From: an uncultured Winogradskyella sp.
GTDB lineage: Bacteria; Bacteroidota; Bacteroidia; Flavobacteriales; Flavobacteriaceae
Direction of reading: 5' to 3'
DNA length: 56,057 nt
Assembly (NCBI RefSeq): GCF_937958655.1
Contig: NZ_CALGNH010000002.1
Span: 1 to 56,057, forward strand
The notes beneath the pieces are model-generated. The model did not search any database, was not told where the DNA came from, and saw only the letters and a program-made list of their open reading frames with translations. Shown here piece after piece: positions 8,692 through 17,500 of the stretch. The position numbers and the translations under genes were made by a program. Numbering within the stretch: position 1 is the stretch's first letter; every line of letters starts with the position of its first letter.

Positions 8692-9558
8692 ATGGATACC
8701 AAAGAACTTCTAAAAAAAGTACGAAAAATAGAGATTAAGACACGTCGTTTGTCTGATCATATATTTGGAGGAGAATACCATTCTACCTTTAAAGGGCGTG
8801 GTATGACTTTTTCTGAAGTGCGTCAATACCAATACGGTGATGATGTAAGAAATATAGATTGGAATGTTACCGCACGCTATAATGAGCCTTATATAAAAGT
8901 TTTTGAGGAAGAACGAGAACTTACCATGATGCTTATGGCAGATGTTTCGGGTAGTAAGCTCTTTGGGACACATAACCAATTTAAAGATGAAATAGTAACA
9001 GAAGTTGCTGCAACCCTAGCATTTTCCGCAACTCAAAACAATGACAAAATAGGGTTAATCTTGTTTTCGGACGAGATAGAATTATATATTCCTCCAAAAA
9101 AAGGACGCTCACACGTGTTAAGAATAATACGAGAGTTGTTAGAGTTTCAACCTAAAAGTAAAAAAACAGATATAGCTCAGGCATTTAAGTTTTTATCTAA
9201 TGTAATGAAGAAAAAGGCCATTGTTTTTGTGCTCTCAGATTTTATTGCAGACGATTATAAACAAAACCTTAAAATAGCAGCAGGTAAACATGATATAACA
9301 GGTATTAGAATCTACGATAAACACGAAGAATTAATGCCTAATATTGGTATGGTGCAAATGCAAGATGAAGAAACAGGACAAATGATGTTAGTGAATACTG
9401 CTTCTAAAAAAGTAAGGACTAACTATGGTAAATTTTATACTGAAAAAGTAGGGTATTTTAAGGATAGCTTTGCTAAATCTGGTGCAGGTACTGTAGATTG
9501 CAGAGTAGATGAAAGTTATGTAAAAAAGCTCTTAGGTTATTTTAAGCGACGAGGATAG
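8692..9558 (+). CDS. DUF58 domain (vWA-like) protein of the bat operon
   Basis: A 288-residue cytoplasmic DUF58 protein. It has the family signature GRGMTFSEVRQYQYGDDVRNIDW (positions about 35-58, quoted in part) and a vWA-like core with DVSGSKLFG near residue 85, a MIDAS-type DxSxS. No signal peptide or transmembrane segment is visible. DUF58 proteins pair with MoxR ATPases and probably serve as adaptor or substrate. It lies 67 bases after moxR; the short gap carries no terminator. A tandem repeat follows its stop. Confidence 0.92.
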   Translation: MDTKELLKKVRKIEIKTRRLSDHIFGGEYHSTFKGRGMTFSEVRQYQYGDDVRNIDWNVTARYNEPYIKVFEEERELTMMLMADVSGSKLFGTHNQFKDEIVTEVAATLAFSATQNNDKIGLILFSDEIELYIPPKKGRSHVLRIIRELLEFQPKSKKTDIAQAFKFLSNVMKKKAIVFVLSDFIADDYKQNLKIAAGKHDITGIRIYDKHEELMPNIGMVQMQDEETGQMMLVNTASKKVRTNYGKFYTEKVGYFKDSFAKSGAGTVDCRVDESYVKKLLGYFKRRG

Positions 9559-9561
9559 TTT

Positions 9562-9607
9562 AAGTTAGAAAGTTAGAAAGTTAGAAAGTTAGAAGTTAGA
9601 AGTTAGA
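9562..9607. repeat. Simple sequence repeat AAGTTAGA x4 then AGTTAGA x2
   Basis: Four perfect copies of the 8-mer AAGTTAGA (9562-9593) followed by two 7-mers AGTTAGA (9594-9607). It ends directly at the GTG start of the next bat gene (9609). Confidence 0.85.
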
Positions 9608-9608
9608 A

Positions 9609-11306
9609 GTGAAAAGTAAAACGTTAAATATATTAAGAACTGAATTTAAGCAACAGCACATCTTGTTGTTTATGACTTGTTTTTTGTCTTTCTACTCATT
9701 TAGTCAAGTAAAAACAGAGGTTGATACCACTAAAATTAGAATTGGTGAGCAGATTAATTATAAGATTAAAGTTGAAGCAGATTCATCAGCGTTAGTTGTT
9801 TTTCCAGAAGGTCAAACCTTTATGCCTTTAGAAGCTGTCGAAGGTTTAGAAATAGATACAATTAAGAAAGACGCAAAGTTTTTCTTATCTAGAATATACA
9901 AGCTTACACAATTCGATACTGGAGCTTACACCATTCCTAGACAAAAGATTATTATTGGAGAAAAAACATTCTTTACAGACTCACTCCAGGTAGACGTTAA
10001 TGCAGTAGAGGTAGATACTACTAAGCAAAAATTGTATGATATTAAACCCATTATTAATGTTGATAAAAGCGCAGGTAATTGGTGGAAATGGTTACTAGGA
10101 ATTCTCGTAGCCATTGCATTAGTAGCCTTTGTGCTTTGGTGGTTTATTTGGAGATCAAAACCACTTACAGAAGAGGAAGAGATTGCCTTATTACCTCCTT
10201 ACGATAGAGCCAAATTAGCATTAAAAAAACTAGATGAGAGTCAATATTTAATGCGAGCAGAGGTTAAGGAATATTATTCTGAATTAACATTTATCATTAG
10301 AAAATACCTCGACGAACAAGTTTATGATCGGGCCTTAGAAAGTACAACGGACCAATTAATTTCTAGATTGCAACTTCTAAAAGAAGGGAATCAACTGCCT
10401 TTAACTAAGGAGACGATTCAAAATTTAGAATCTATATTGAAACGTGCCGATTTGGTAAAATTTGCTAAATCTTCGCCAGATATGGCATTAGCTGAAATGG
10501 ATAAGGCGACTATAGCAAAGGAAGTTGATGCTGTAAAAGCGAGTTTGCCAGAACCAACAGAAGAGGAAAAACTCTTAGACCAACAATATAAGGAAGAGCA
10601 AGAACGCAAAAAGAAGCGAAGAAAAGTCATTTTAACCGTCGCTATTTCCTTATTCTTACTCATTGCCACATTTGCAGGTTTCGGAATTAAATATGGTTTT
10701 GGATACGTTAAAGACACTATAATTGGTCATGAAAGTAAAGAATTGTTAGAAGGTGATTGGGTAGAGAGCGCATACGGATTTCCTCCAATATGGATAGAAA
10801 CACCAAAAGTTTTAAAGCGTACAGAAGTCCAAGTGCCTGAAGAATACAAGGATAGGATCAAAACTTCAGTTTTTAGATATCTGTCATCCGACTCCGCTAT
10901 TGACATACAAGTGAGTACAACAGCTTTTAATACGACGACAACGCCAGGTGAGCGGCCAAAAGAAATGTCAGACGAAGAGAAATCAAAAGATTTATTAAAA
11001 GCTTCAGAAAGCTATTTAAAGAAGCTTGAGTCTGAAGGTGCTCAAAATATAACCGTAAAAAGAGATCAGTTTATTACGCCAAATGCAGCCCAAGGATTAA
11101 AGACCTATGGTACAATGAATATTGCTTTAGAAAGTGATCAAACAGAGCTAGCAAATTATGTTAACCTACTCTTTAGAGCAGAGAATGTGAGGCAGCAAAT
11201 CATTTTAACTTGGAGAGCAGACGATAACTATGCCGATGATATTGTTGAGCGTATTATTAATTCTATTGAGCTAAATCCAAACCAACCAGAAGAAGAACAA
11301 AACTAA
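9609..11306 (+). CDS. Two-span membrane protein of the bat operon (BatD-like N-terminus)
   Basis: A 565-residue membrane protein. The first 32 residues hold a signal segment (LLFMTCFLSFYSFSQ). Residues about 35-145 form a beta-rich BatD/oxygen-tolerance-like domain (VDTTKIRIGEQINYKIKVE). A transmembrane helix lies near 160-178 (WWKWLLGILVAIALVAFVLWW), then a helical cytoplasmic region, a second membrane helix near 341-362, and a C-terminal domain with no recognised family. The GTG start at 9609 gives the whole signal; an internal ATG at 9672 is the alternative. It overlaps batA by one base (TAATG). Flavobacterial bat clusters usually carry such a gene; its function is unknown. Confidence 0.8.
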   Translation: MKSKTLNILRTEFKQQHILLFMTCFLSFYSFSQVKTEVDTTKIRIGEQINYKIKVEADSSALVVFPEGQTFMPLEAVEGLEIDTIKKDAKFFLSRIYKLTQFDTGAYTIPRQKIIIGEKTFFTDSLQVDVNAVEVDTTKQKLYDIKPIINVDKSAGNWWKWLLGILVAIALVAFVLWWFIWRSKPLTEEEEIALLPPYDRAKLALKKLDESQYLMRAEVKEYYSELTFIIRKYLDEQVYDRALESTTDQLISRLQLLKEGNQLPLTKETIQNLESILKRADLVKFAKSSPDMALAEMDKATIAKEVDAVKASLPEPTEEEKLLDQQYKEEQERKKKRRKVILTVAISLFLLIATFAGFGIKYGFGYVKDTIIGHESKELLEGDWVESAYGFPPIWIETPKVLKRTEVQVPEEYKDRIKTSVFRYLSSDSAIDIQVSTTAFNTTTTPGERPKEMSDEEKSKDLLKASESYLKKLESEGAQNITVKRDQFITPNAAQGLKTYGTMNIALESDQTELANYVNLLFRAENVRQQIILTWRADDNYADDIVERIINSIELNPNQPEEEQN

Positions 11307-12310
11307 TGTTTGAAAATATAGAATTTTTAAATAAAGAATTATTTTGGTTTCTATTGCTTTTACCGATAGCAATAGCATGGTATATTTTTAAACACAACAG
11401 ACAAACCGCAGAGCTCAAAATTTCTAGTATCAAAGGATTTAAGGGAGCGACTTCATTTTGGTCTAAATTTAAACACGTACTATTTGCACTGCGTTTAATA
11501 GCCTTAGGTCTATTAATAACGGCATTAGCAAGACCAAGAACCGTGGACGTTTCAACAAAAACAAAGACAACTAGAGGTATAGATATTGTTATGGCAATTG
11601 ATGTATCAGCAAGTATGCTTGCCAAAGATTTAAGACCAAACCGTTTAGAAGCTTTAAAAGAAGTTGCTGCAGATTTTATTGATGAACGTCCAAATGATAG
11701 AATAGGATTAGTGGAATATGCGGGTGAGGCCTATACCAAGACACCAATTACAAGCGATAAGTCTATTGTGCAACGCTCTCTAAGAGATATTAAGTACAAT
11801 ACCATAATAGAAGGTGGTACAGCGATAGGTATGGGATTAGCAACATCAGTTAATCGTCTTAAAGACAGTAGAGCCAAGAGTAAAGTTATTATTCTGCTAA
11901 CAGACGGAGTTAATAATTCAGGATTTATTGACCCTAAAACAGCCAGCGAACTAGCAGTAGAGTATAATATAAAGGTTTACACCATTGGCTTAGGTACAAA
12001 CGGCATGGCTTTATCACCAGTCTCTATAAATCCTAACGGAAGTTTTAGATACGGTCGTCAGCAAGTAGAAATAGATGAAAACTTGTTAAAAGAAATTGCC
12101 GAAGTTAGCGGAGGAAAGTACTTTAGAGCCACTAACAATAAGAAGTTAGCAGAAATCTATGATGAAATTAATAAGCTAGAAAAAACGGAAATAGAAGAAA
12201 AGAAGTATTACAATTATGACGAAAAGTATAGGCCATTAGTTCTATTGGCAGGTCTACTACTTTTTATTGAAATACTATTAAGAAATACAATTTTTAGAAG
12301 TTTTGTGTAG
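11306..12310 (+). CDS. batA: BatA, von Willebrand A domain membrane protein
   Basis: A 334-residue protein. It has two N-terminal membrane helices (about 10-27 and 55-73), a vWA domain from about residue 90 with MIDAS DVSASM in DIVMAIDVSASMLAKDL, T in GGTAIG and D in LLTDGVNNSG, and a C-terminal membrane helix (about 309-326). This is the BatA/BatB architecture, with the vWA domain outside the cytoplasm held between helices. Its ATG overlaps the stop of the upstream gene. The stop is followed at once by a small flavodoxin-like remnant frame (12311-12421), which separates it from batB. Confidence 0.95.
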   Translation: MFENIEFLNKELFWFLLLLPIAIAWYIFKHNRQTAELKISSIKGFKGATSFWSKFKHVLFALRLIALGLLITALARPRTVDVSTKTKTTRGIDIVMAIDVSASMLAKDLRPNRLEALKEVAADFIDERPNDRIGLVEYAGEAYTKTPITSDKSIVQRSLRDIKYNTIIEGGTAIGMGLATSVNRLKDSRAKSKVIILLTDGVNNSGFIDPKTASELAVEYNIKVYTIGLGTNGMALSPVSINPNGSFRYGRQQVEIDENLLKEIAEVSGGKYFRATNNKKLAEIYDEINKLEKTEIEEKKYYNYDEKYRPLVLLAGLLLFIEILLRNTIFRSFV

Positions 12311-12421
12311 ATGAAAAAAGGTATAATTATACAAGCCAGTTCAACAAGTAATGGAGACACAAGTTGTATAGTTTCACTATTAAAATCGTACGCAAGTAAT
12401 ACGTTATTAATCAATGTTTAG
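12311..12421 (+). pseudogene. 36-codon remnant resembling the N-terminus of a flavodoxin-fold NAD(P)H oxidoreductase
   Basis: ATG directly after the batA stop opens a frame of 36 codons that begins MKKGIIIQASSTSNGDTS and ends in TAG eight bases inside batB. A first beta strand followed by SSxSNGxT is the phosphate-binding loop of flavodoxin-like FMN/NADPH oxidoreductases. The following IVSLLKSY would be the first helix and NTLLINV the second strand. After that the frame stops and batB begins. It may be a decayed or truncated insertion, or a small translated leader that couples batA and batB. The similarity is by eye only. Confidence 0.4.
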
Positions 12422-13451
12422 ACTAGACGAAAAAATATGGTTTTGGACATTATTGGTCATTCCAGTAATTATACTTTTGTTTGTACTATTACAAATTTGG
12501 AGACGATCTGCGCAAAAGAAATTTGCGGACATAAATCTTTTAAAGCGATTAAGTCCAAATCAATCTTTTTTTAAAAGTATTTTAAAAGTATTAGTATTAT
12601 GTAGTGCATTTGCCTGTTTATCTTTAGCCTTAGTAAATCCTAAAATTGGCACAAAATTAGAGACAGTTCGTAGCCAAGGAGTAGATGTTGTTTTTGCAGT
12701 AGATGTGTCTAAAAGTATGCTAGCAGAAGATATAGCACCAAACCGTTTAGATAAATCTAAACAGTTAGTTAGAGAAATAATAAATAGTTTGGCTAGTGAT
12801 AGAGTCGGTATTATTGCCTATGCAGGTAAAGCCTTTCCGCAATTACCAATAACAACAGACTATGCATCAGCAAAAATGTTTTTACAAAACATGAATACGG
12901 ACATGCTATCCTCACAAGGAACAGCAATACATGAGGCTATTCAGTTAGCCAAAACGTATTATGATGATGAAGAGCAAACCAATAGAATACTAATTATAAT
13001 TTCTGATGGCGAGGACCACAGTGGTGAAGCTGTTGATATTGCGGAAGAAGCCCTAGAAGAAGGTATAAGAATACTTACCATTGGAGTTGGAGATACTAAG
13101 GGAGGACCAATACCAATTAAAAGAAACGGCGTAGTCCTTAATTATAAAAAAGACAATAAAGGCGAAACGGTAATAACACGATTAGACGAGACAACTCTAA
13201 AAGAAATTGCAGAAGAGACTAATGGTGTATATGTCAATGGAAGTAACACCTCAGAAGTTGTAGATACCATAAAAGATGTTTTAGATAAAATGGATAAAAA
13301 AGAGTTTGAGTCTAAGCAAATTGCAGATTTTAAAGATCAATTTCAGTGGTTTTTAGGACTCGGAATTTTACTATTATTTATAGATATTTTCTTTTTAGAA
13401 CGCAAAACAGCTTGGTTAAAAAAGCTTAATTTATTTAATGAAAATTTTTAA
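12414..13451 (+). CDS. batB: BatB, von Willebrand A domain membrane protein
   Basis: A 345-residue paralogue of BatA. It has an N-terminal helix (about 10-27), a second near 58-76, a vWA domain with MIDAS DVSKSM in VVFAVDVSKSMLAEDI, conserved Thr in QGTAIHEA and Asp in IISDGEDHSG, and a C-terminal helix around 313-331. It lies 103 bases after batA, a gap filled by the small remnant frame that overlaps this start by eight bases. In the family, BatA and BatB are thought to form a complex with BatC and BatE. Confidence 0.95.
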   Translation: MFRLDEKIWFWTLLVIPVIILLFVLLQIWRRSAQKKFADINLLKRLSPNQSFFKSILKVLVLCSAFACLSLALVNPKIGTKLETVRSQGVDVVFAVDVSKSMLAEDIAPNRLDKSKQLVREIINSLASDRVGIIAYAGKAFPQLPITTDYASAKMFLQNMNTDMLSSQGTAIHEAIQLAKTYYDDEEQTNRILIIISDGEDHSGEAVDIAEEALEEGIRILTIGVGDTKGGPIPIKRNGVVLNYKKDNKGETVITRLDETTLKEIAEETNGVYVNGSNTSEVVDTIKDVLDKMDKKEFESKQIADFKDQFQWFLGLGILLLFIDIFFLERKTAWLKKLNLFNENF

Positions 13452-13504
13452 GATTTAAATTTTCTTTAACGCAGATAATTTAAGGCGTTTACTACATTTA
13501 GGTA

Positions 13505-14008
13505 ATGATAAAATTGAAAACATATTTATTTATAATGCTGGTATGGCCAATAACGGTTTTGGGTCAGCAATATAGATTATATGGTTTTGATAATTTGGTA
13601 AATAAAACTTGGAAAGCAGATGGCGTTTGGTCTAATGGCACCAAATTTAAACAAGAAGTGAGCTTTAATTACGACCTTAATAAAACGCTAGTTATAGTAA
13701 ATTCTAAAGGGTTTATAAATAAAGAACAGACAGCATACGGAAACAGAAGCCATGGAGTAAGACAGTTTAATGCAAAACAGAACAATATTCAGTTTTGGGA
13801 ATTTGATGTCTTTGGAGACGTAACCCAGGGTAAGGTAAGTTTTAAAGACAAGGATATATATTATCACTATCATTATGGTGATACAATGGTGACAGATTGT
13901 TGGGAGTATATAAATGATAACACTTATAAATTTACCGTTGGTAGTTATAAGAATGATAAATGGGAATCTATTTATCTTCAAACAGAATTTAAAGTAATAT
14001 ATAAGTAA
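13505..14008 (+). CDS. Secreted protein of unknown function inside the bat operon
   Basis: A 167-residue protein with a signal peptide (FIMLVWPITVLGQ, cleavage near residue 20). The rest is beta-rich with many aromatic residues: LVNKTWKADGVWSNGTKFKQ, a W.FDVFG segment, IYYHYHYGDTMVTDCWEY and KWESIYLQTEF. It resembles small lipocalin-like secreted domains with repeated Trp and Tyr strands, but I do not recognise the family. It sits between batB (53 bases upstream) and batC (1 base downstream), so it is surely co-transcribed. It is not one of the standard Bat genes. Confidence 0.75.
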   Translation: MIKLKTYLFIMLVWPITVLGQQYRLYGFDNLVNKTWKADGVWSNGTKFKQEVSFNYDLNKTLVIVNSKGFINKEQTAYGNRSHGVRQFNAKQNNIQFWEFDVFGDVTQGKVSFKDKDIYYHYHYGDTMVTDCWEYINDNTYKFTVGSYKNDKWESIYLQTEFKVIYK

Positions 14009-14009
14009 G

Positions 14010-14840
14010 ATGAGGTTTTTAACAGTATTAATAATTGCATTTTTAAGTTTTATTGGCTTTGCCCAGCAAGAGGATAAAGCAAAATTAAAAACAGAAAGGA
14101 AGGCAACTAATTTGGTTTACAATGCCAACGAGTTACTAGCTGAAGATAATTATGTAGAAGCAGAAATGGAGTATAGAAAGGCAATTTCTAAAGCTCCAAA
14201 CAAAGCCGTTGGTGCTTATAATTTGGCACATTCCTATTATACAAAAGGCAGCTTTGATGAAGCTTTATTTAGAAGCCAAGAAGCAGCAAAAAATGCAGTA
14301 TCAAAGGATGAAAAACATAGAGCCTACCATAACATAGGTAATATTTTAATGCAGACTGAGCGTTGTAAAGAAGCGGTCGAAGCGTTTAAAAATGCTTTAC
14401 GAAGTAATCCAACAGATGATGAAACACGCTACAATTTAGCACTTGCTAAAGATTGTGCAGACAAGCAAGACGATGGAGGAGGAGAAGATGATAAGAAAGA
14501 CGAAAACAAGGACGAAGAAAAAGATAAGGAGAAAGAAGAAAAGAAAAACGACGAAAATAAAGACGAAAAGGACAAGAAAGACGAAGGCGATAAAGATAAA
14601 AAAGAAGGAGATAAGGAAGAAGATGAAAACGGAAAACCAAAAGACGATAAAAAAGACGGAAAAGGAGATAAAGACAAAAAAGATAAAAATCAAAAGCCAA
14701 AACCAAAGCCAGGTCAAATGTCTCCGCAGCAGATTAAAAATATCTTAGAGGCCATGCAAAACCAAGAACAGAAAGTACAGCAAAAAATCAATGCAGAAAA
14801 GCAAAAAGGAGCCAAGGTAAGGACTGAGAAAGACTGGTAG
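14010..14840 (+). CDS. batC: BatC, TPR protein with long charged low-complexity tail
   Basis: A 276-residue protein with a signal peptide (LIIAFLSFIGFAQQ), then TPR repeats at about 30-145 (NELLAEDNYVEAEMEYRKAI; AYNLAHSYYTKGSFDEAL; IGNILMQTERCKEAVEAFKNAL). Residues about 150-235 are a tract of Asp, Glu and Lys almost alone (DKKDENKDEEKDKEKEEKK is typical). The tail ends in GQMSPQQIKNILEAMQNQE, the conserved BatC C-terminal motif. The charged tract creates spurious open frames on both strands. It acts in the periplasm, probably as a scaffold for the BatA/B complex. Confidence 0.93.
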   Translation: MRFLTVLIIAFLSFIGFAQQEDKAKLKTERKATNLVYNANELLAEDNYVEAEMEYRKAISKAPNKAVGAYNLAHSYYTKGSFDEALFRSQEAAKNAVSKDEKHRAYHNIGNILMQTERCKEAVEAFKNALRSNPTDDETRYNLALAKDCADKQDDGGGEDDKKDENKDEEKDKEKEEKKNDENKDEKDKKDEGDKDKKEGDKEEDENGKPKDDKKDGKGDKDKKDKNQKPKPKPGQMSPQQIKNILEAMQNQEQKVQQKINAEKQKGAKVRTEKDW

Positions 14841-14913
14841 GTTCTTTAAGCAATATCAGTAATCAGTTGATTACAAGATTTTAAAACCGTTAGAGGTACG
14901 CATTTAACGACCA

Positions 14914-16689
14914 ATGAAATATAAAACACATAAAATATCGATATTATTTTTAATACTTGCTACAAGTATTGCTGCTGCCCAGGTTAAGTTTGAAGCTAAG
15001 GTGAGTAAAAAGAAATTAGGCGTCAACGAGCGCTTACGTATTGATTTTGAAATGAACCAAGATGGAGACAACTTTGTACCTCCTAATTTTAATGATTTTG
15101 AAGTAGTCGGTGGGCCAAATACCTCTGTAAGTAATACTTGGATAAATGGTAAACGTACTTACAAAAAAACATATAGCTATTTTTTAGCACCAAAAAAGCG
15201 AGGCAAATTCACCATAAAACAAGCTACAATAGAGATAGAAGGTGAAATTTATAAAACATTTCCATTAACAATTAATGTTACAGCCGCGGTAGATAAGCCA
15301 AACGCACCACCAGGAGCCGCAGATATAGCCTCTGAGAACATTCATTTAGTAGCAGAAGTTTCCAAAACAAATCCCTATTTAAACGAAGGTTTTACAGTTG
15401 TTTATAAACTGTATGTTTCACCAGAGACAGGCGTTAGTAATTGGCGCGAAAAAGATAATCCTAGATATAATAACTTTTGGAGTCAGAATGTAGAAATAAA
15501 AGGATTAAACATTCAAAAAGGCTTATATAAAGGAGAAGAGTATCGTTATGTGGTCTTAAGAAAAACCGTATTATATCCGCAAAAAACAGGAAAACTTAAG
15601 ATAGAACCTTTAGTATTAGATATTTCTGTAGAAGTACCTACAGGAAGAGCTGATATTTTTGGACGTCAAATAATGACTAAAGTCCCAAAAACAGTAACAG
15701 CTGGTAGTAGAACTATAAATGTAAAACCATTGCCAGAGCAAGGTAAACCCGCTGATTTTAAAGGAGCCGTTGGAGATTTTAATTTTAAGCTCACCACAAG
15801 TAAAACTCAATTAAATGCTACCGAATCGCTTCAAGCTAAAATTGAAGTTTCAGGTAAGGGGAATTTAAAATTATTTGAACTACCAAAACTCAACACTCCG
15901 AGTTCTTTAGAAGTCTATGAACCAGAACATAAAGAAAATGTACGCACTAATTTAAGCGGAATGCGAGGACGTATTTCAGATACCTATACTATAGTACCTC
16001 AGTATAGAGGCAAATACCCAATACCTTCAATATCATTTTCTTATTTTGATTTGGCCACAGAAACCTACAAACGTATAAGTACTGATGAGGTTGTTATAGA
16101 CGTATTAGAAGGGCCAACCGCTTCAGCGTCCAAAGACAACAACACTGCAACAGCAAGTACTAAGCAAACCGTAAGACCTAGTGCAAATACCTTTGCCTTT
16201 ATAAAAACAAATTCTAATTGGTCTAACGTTAAGCGTCAGCCTTTTTTTAGATCTACATCTTTTTGGCTTTTATTATTGTTACCTTTTATAATGATACCAT
16301 TGGCCATATTAATAAGAAGACAAAATGATAAACGCAATGCAGATGTTTTAGGTAATCGTATTAGAAAAGCAGATCGATTAGCAAAAAAATACTTAGGAGA
16401 AGCTAAGAAAAATCTCGGTAATAAAGAAACATTTTATGAGTCTTTAGAGCGCGCTCTACATAATTATCTTAAAGCAAAATTAAAAATAGAAACTACGGAT
16501 TTTAATAAGGAAAAAATAGAAAATCTTCTTATAGAAAGAAAGGTAGATAATAGCGTGGTAGCTCATTTTATTTCAATTTTAGAACATTGTGAATTGGCAA
16601 GATATACACCAATAACGCAAGTCACTATGAAGAATGATTACGACAAAGCAGCAAAAACAATTTCATTAATAGACAAACACATAAGATAG
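14914..16689 (+). CDS. batD: BatD family oxygen-tolerance protein
   Basis: A 591-residue protein with a signal peptide (ILFLILATSIAAAQVKFEAKV). Several immunoglobulin-like beta domains span about 22-430 (RLRIDFEMNQDGDNFVPPNF, the F.VVGGPNTS segment, YKLYVSPETGV, and a late TYTIVPQYRGKYPIPSISFSYFD). A single membrane helix lies near 448-468, followed by a helical cytoplasmic tail. This is the BatD/oxygen tolerance architecture. The start at 14914 gives a normal signal peptide. It lies 73 bases after batC and 1 base before batE. Confidence 0.93.
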   Translation: MKYKTHKISILFLILATSIAAAQVKFEAKVSKKKLGVNERLRIDFEMNQDGDNFVPPNFNDFEVVGGPNTSVSNTWINGKRTYKKTYSYFLAPKKRGKFTIKQATIEIEGEIYKTFPLTINVTAAVDKPNAPPGAADIASENIHLVAEVSKTNPYLNEGFTVVYKLYVSPETGVSNWREKDNPRYNNFWSQNVEIKGLNIQKGLYKGEEYRYVVLRKTVLYPQKTGKLKIEPLVLDISVEVPTGRADIFGRQIMTKVPKTVTAGSRTINVKPLPEQGKPADFKGAVGDFNFKLTTSKTQLNATESLQAKIEVSGKGNLKLFELPKLNTPSSLEVYEPEHKENVRTNLSGMRGRISDTYTIVPQYRGKYPIPSISFSYFDLATETYKRISTDEVVIDVLEGPTASASKDNNTATASTKQTVRPSANTFAFIKTNSNWSNVKRQPFFRSTSFWLLLLLPFIMIPLAILIRRQNDKRNADVLGNRIRKADRLAKKYLGEAKKNLGNKETFYESLERALHNYLKAKLKIETTDFNKEKIENLLIERKVDNSVVAHFISILEHCELARYTPITQVTMKNDYDKAAKTISLIDKHIR

Positions 16690-16690
16690 T

Positions 16691-17452
16691 ATGAGAGTAT
16701 TTTTGGTGATTTTAATCTGTTTTTTAGGTCGTTTTGGTTGGTCTCAAAATGATCAAATTTTTTCAGAAGCTAATACCCTTTATAATAATGGTAAATACGC
16801 CGAGGCGATAGATAGGTATGAGTCTATTTTACAAACAGGAGAACACTCAGCAGAACTCTATTATAATTTAGGTAATGCCAACTACAAACTTAATAATATT
16901 GCTCCAAGTATCTATTATTATGAAAAAGCACTTTTATTAAATCCTACTGATGAAGATATAAAGAACAACCTTACGGGCTACGCAGAAAATATGACTATTG
17001 ACGCTATAGATAAAGTGCCTCAGGTAGGATTTTCAAAAATTATTAATAATCTTGTAAATACTTTTAATACAGATACTTGGGCTAAATTAGCCATCGGCGC
17101 AGTATTTGTTTTTGTACTTTTATTTTTAACGTACCGTTTCTCATATACAACTTCAAAAAAACGAATTGCATTTGTTCTCAGTATTGTAGGTTTATTATTA
17201 GCCTGTTTTGCGTTTACTATGGCATTTCAAAAACAGCATTTAGATACAAAAGATAATCCTGGTATTGTATTTGCTCAAGAGAGTAGAGTAAGATCAGAAG
17301 CCAATAGAACTTCAGAAGAAGTCTTTAGACTACATGAAGGAACAAAGGTACAAGTCTTAGAAGCTTATAAAGATTGGTATAAAATTCAGTTATCGGACAA
17401 CTCCATAGGGTGGCTCCCTAATGAAGATATTAAATTACTTAAGAAATTTTAG
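16691..17452 (+). CDS. batE: BatE, TPR and SH3-domain protein
   Basis: A 253-residue protein with a signal peptide (LVILICFLGRFGWSQ), TPR repeats over about 20-100 (ANTLYNNGKYAEAIDRYESI; LYYNLGNANYKLNN; YYYEKALLLNPTDEDIKNNL), two membrane helices near 137-180 and a C-terminal bacterial SH3 domain (RSEANRTSEEVFRLHEGTKV, then W..I.L.D...GWLP). This order is the standard BatE layout and closes the operon. Only 1 base separates it from batD. Confidence 0.93.
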   Translation: MRVFLVILICFLGRFGWSQNDQIFSEANTLYNNGKYAEAIDRYESILQTGEHSAELYYNLGNANYKLNNIAPSIYYYEKALLLNPTDEDIKNNLTGYAENMTIDAIDKVPQVGFSKIINNLVNTFNTDTWAKLAIGAVFVFVLLFLTYRFSYTTSKKRIAFVLSIVGLLLACFAFTMAFQKQHLDTKDNPGIVFAQESRVRSEANRTSEEVFRLHEGTKVQVLEAYKDWYKIQLSDNSIGWLPNEDIKLLKKF

Positions 17453-17490
17453 GGCAATTTAACGTATAAGTTTTTCTTATATACTATATT

Positions 17491-17498
17491 TACTTTTG
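17491..17498 (+). promoter_or_regulatory. -7 promoter box for the small secreted protein gene
   Basis: TACTTTTG fits TAnnTTTG exactly and ends two bases before the ATG at 17501. The transcription start would fall on or after the first ATG, implying a leaderless message or a start at the second ATG (17504). Confidence 0.5.
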
Positions 17499-17500
17499 TT

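Noticed and set aside
9562..9607. CRISPR-like array
   Set aside because: The units are 7-8 bases long and contiguous with no spacers, so this is a simple tandem repeat.
14429..14748. Four overlapping frames (both strands) in the middle of batC
   Set aside because: They come from the purine-rich charged tract of batC and translate to runs of Ser/Phe or Lys/Thr; BatC TPRs and tail are in the true frame.
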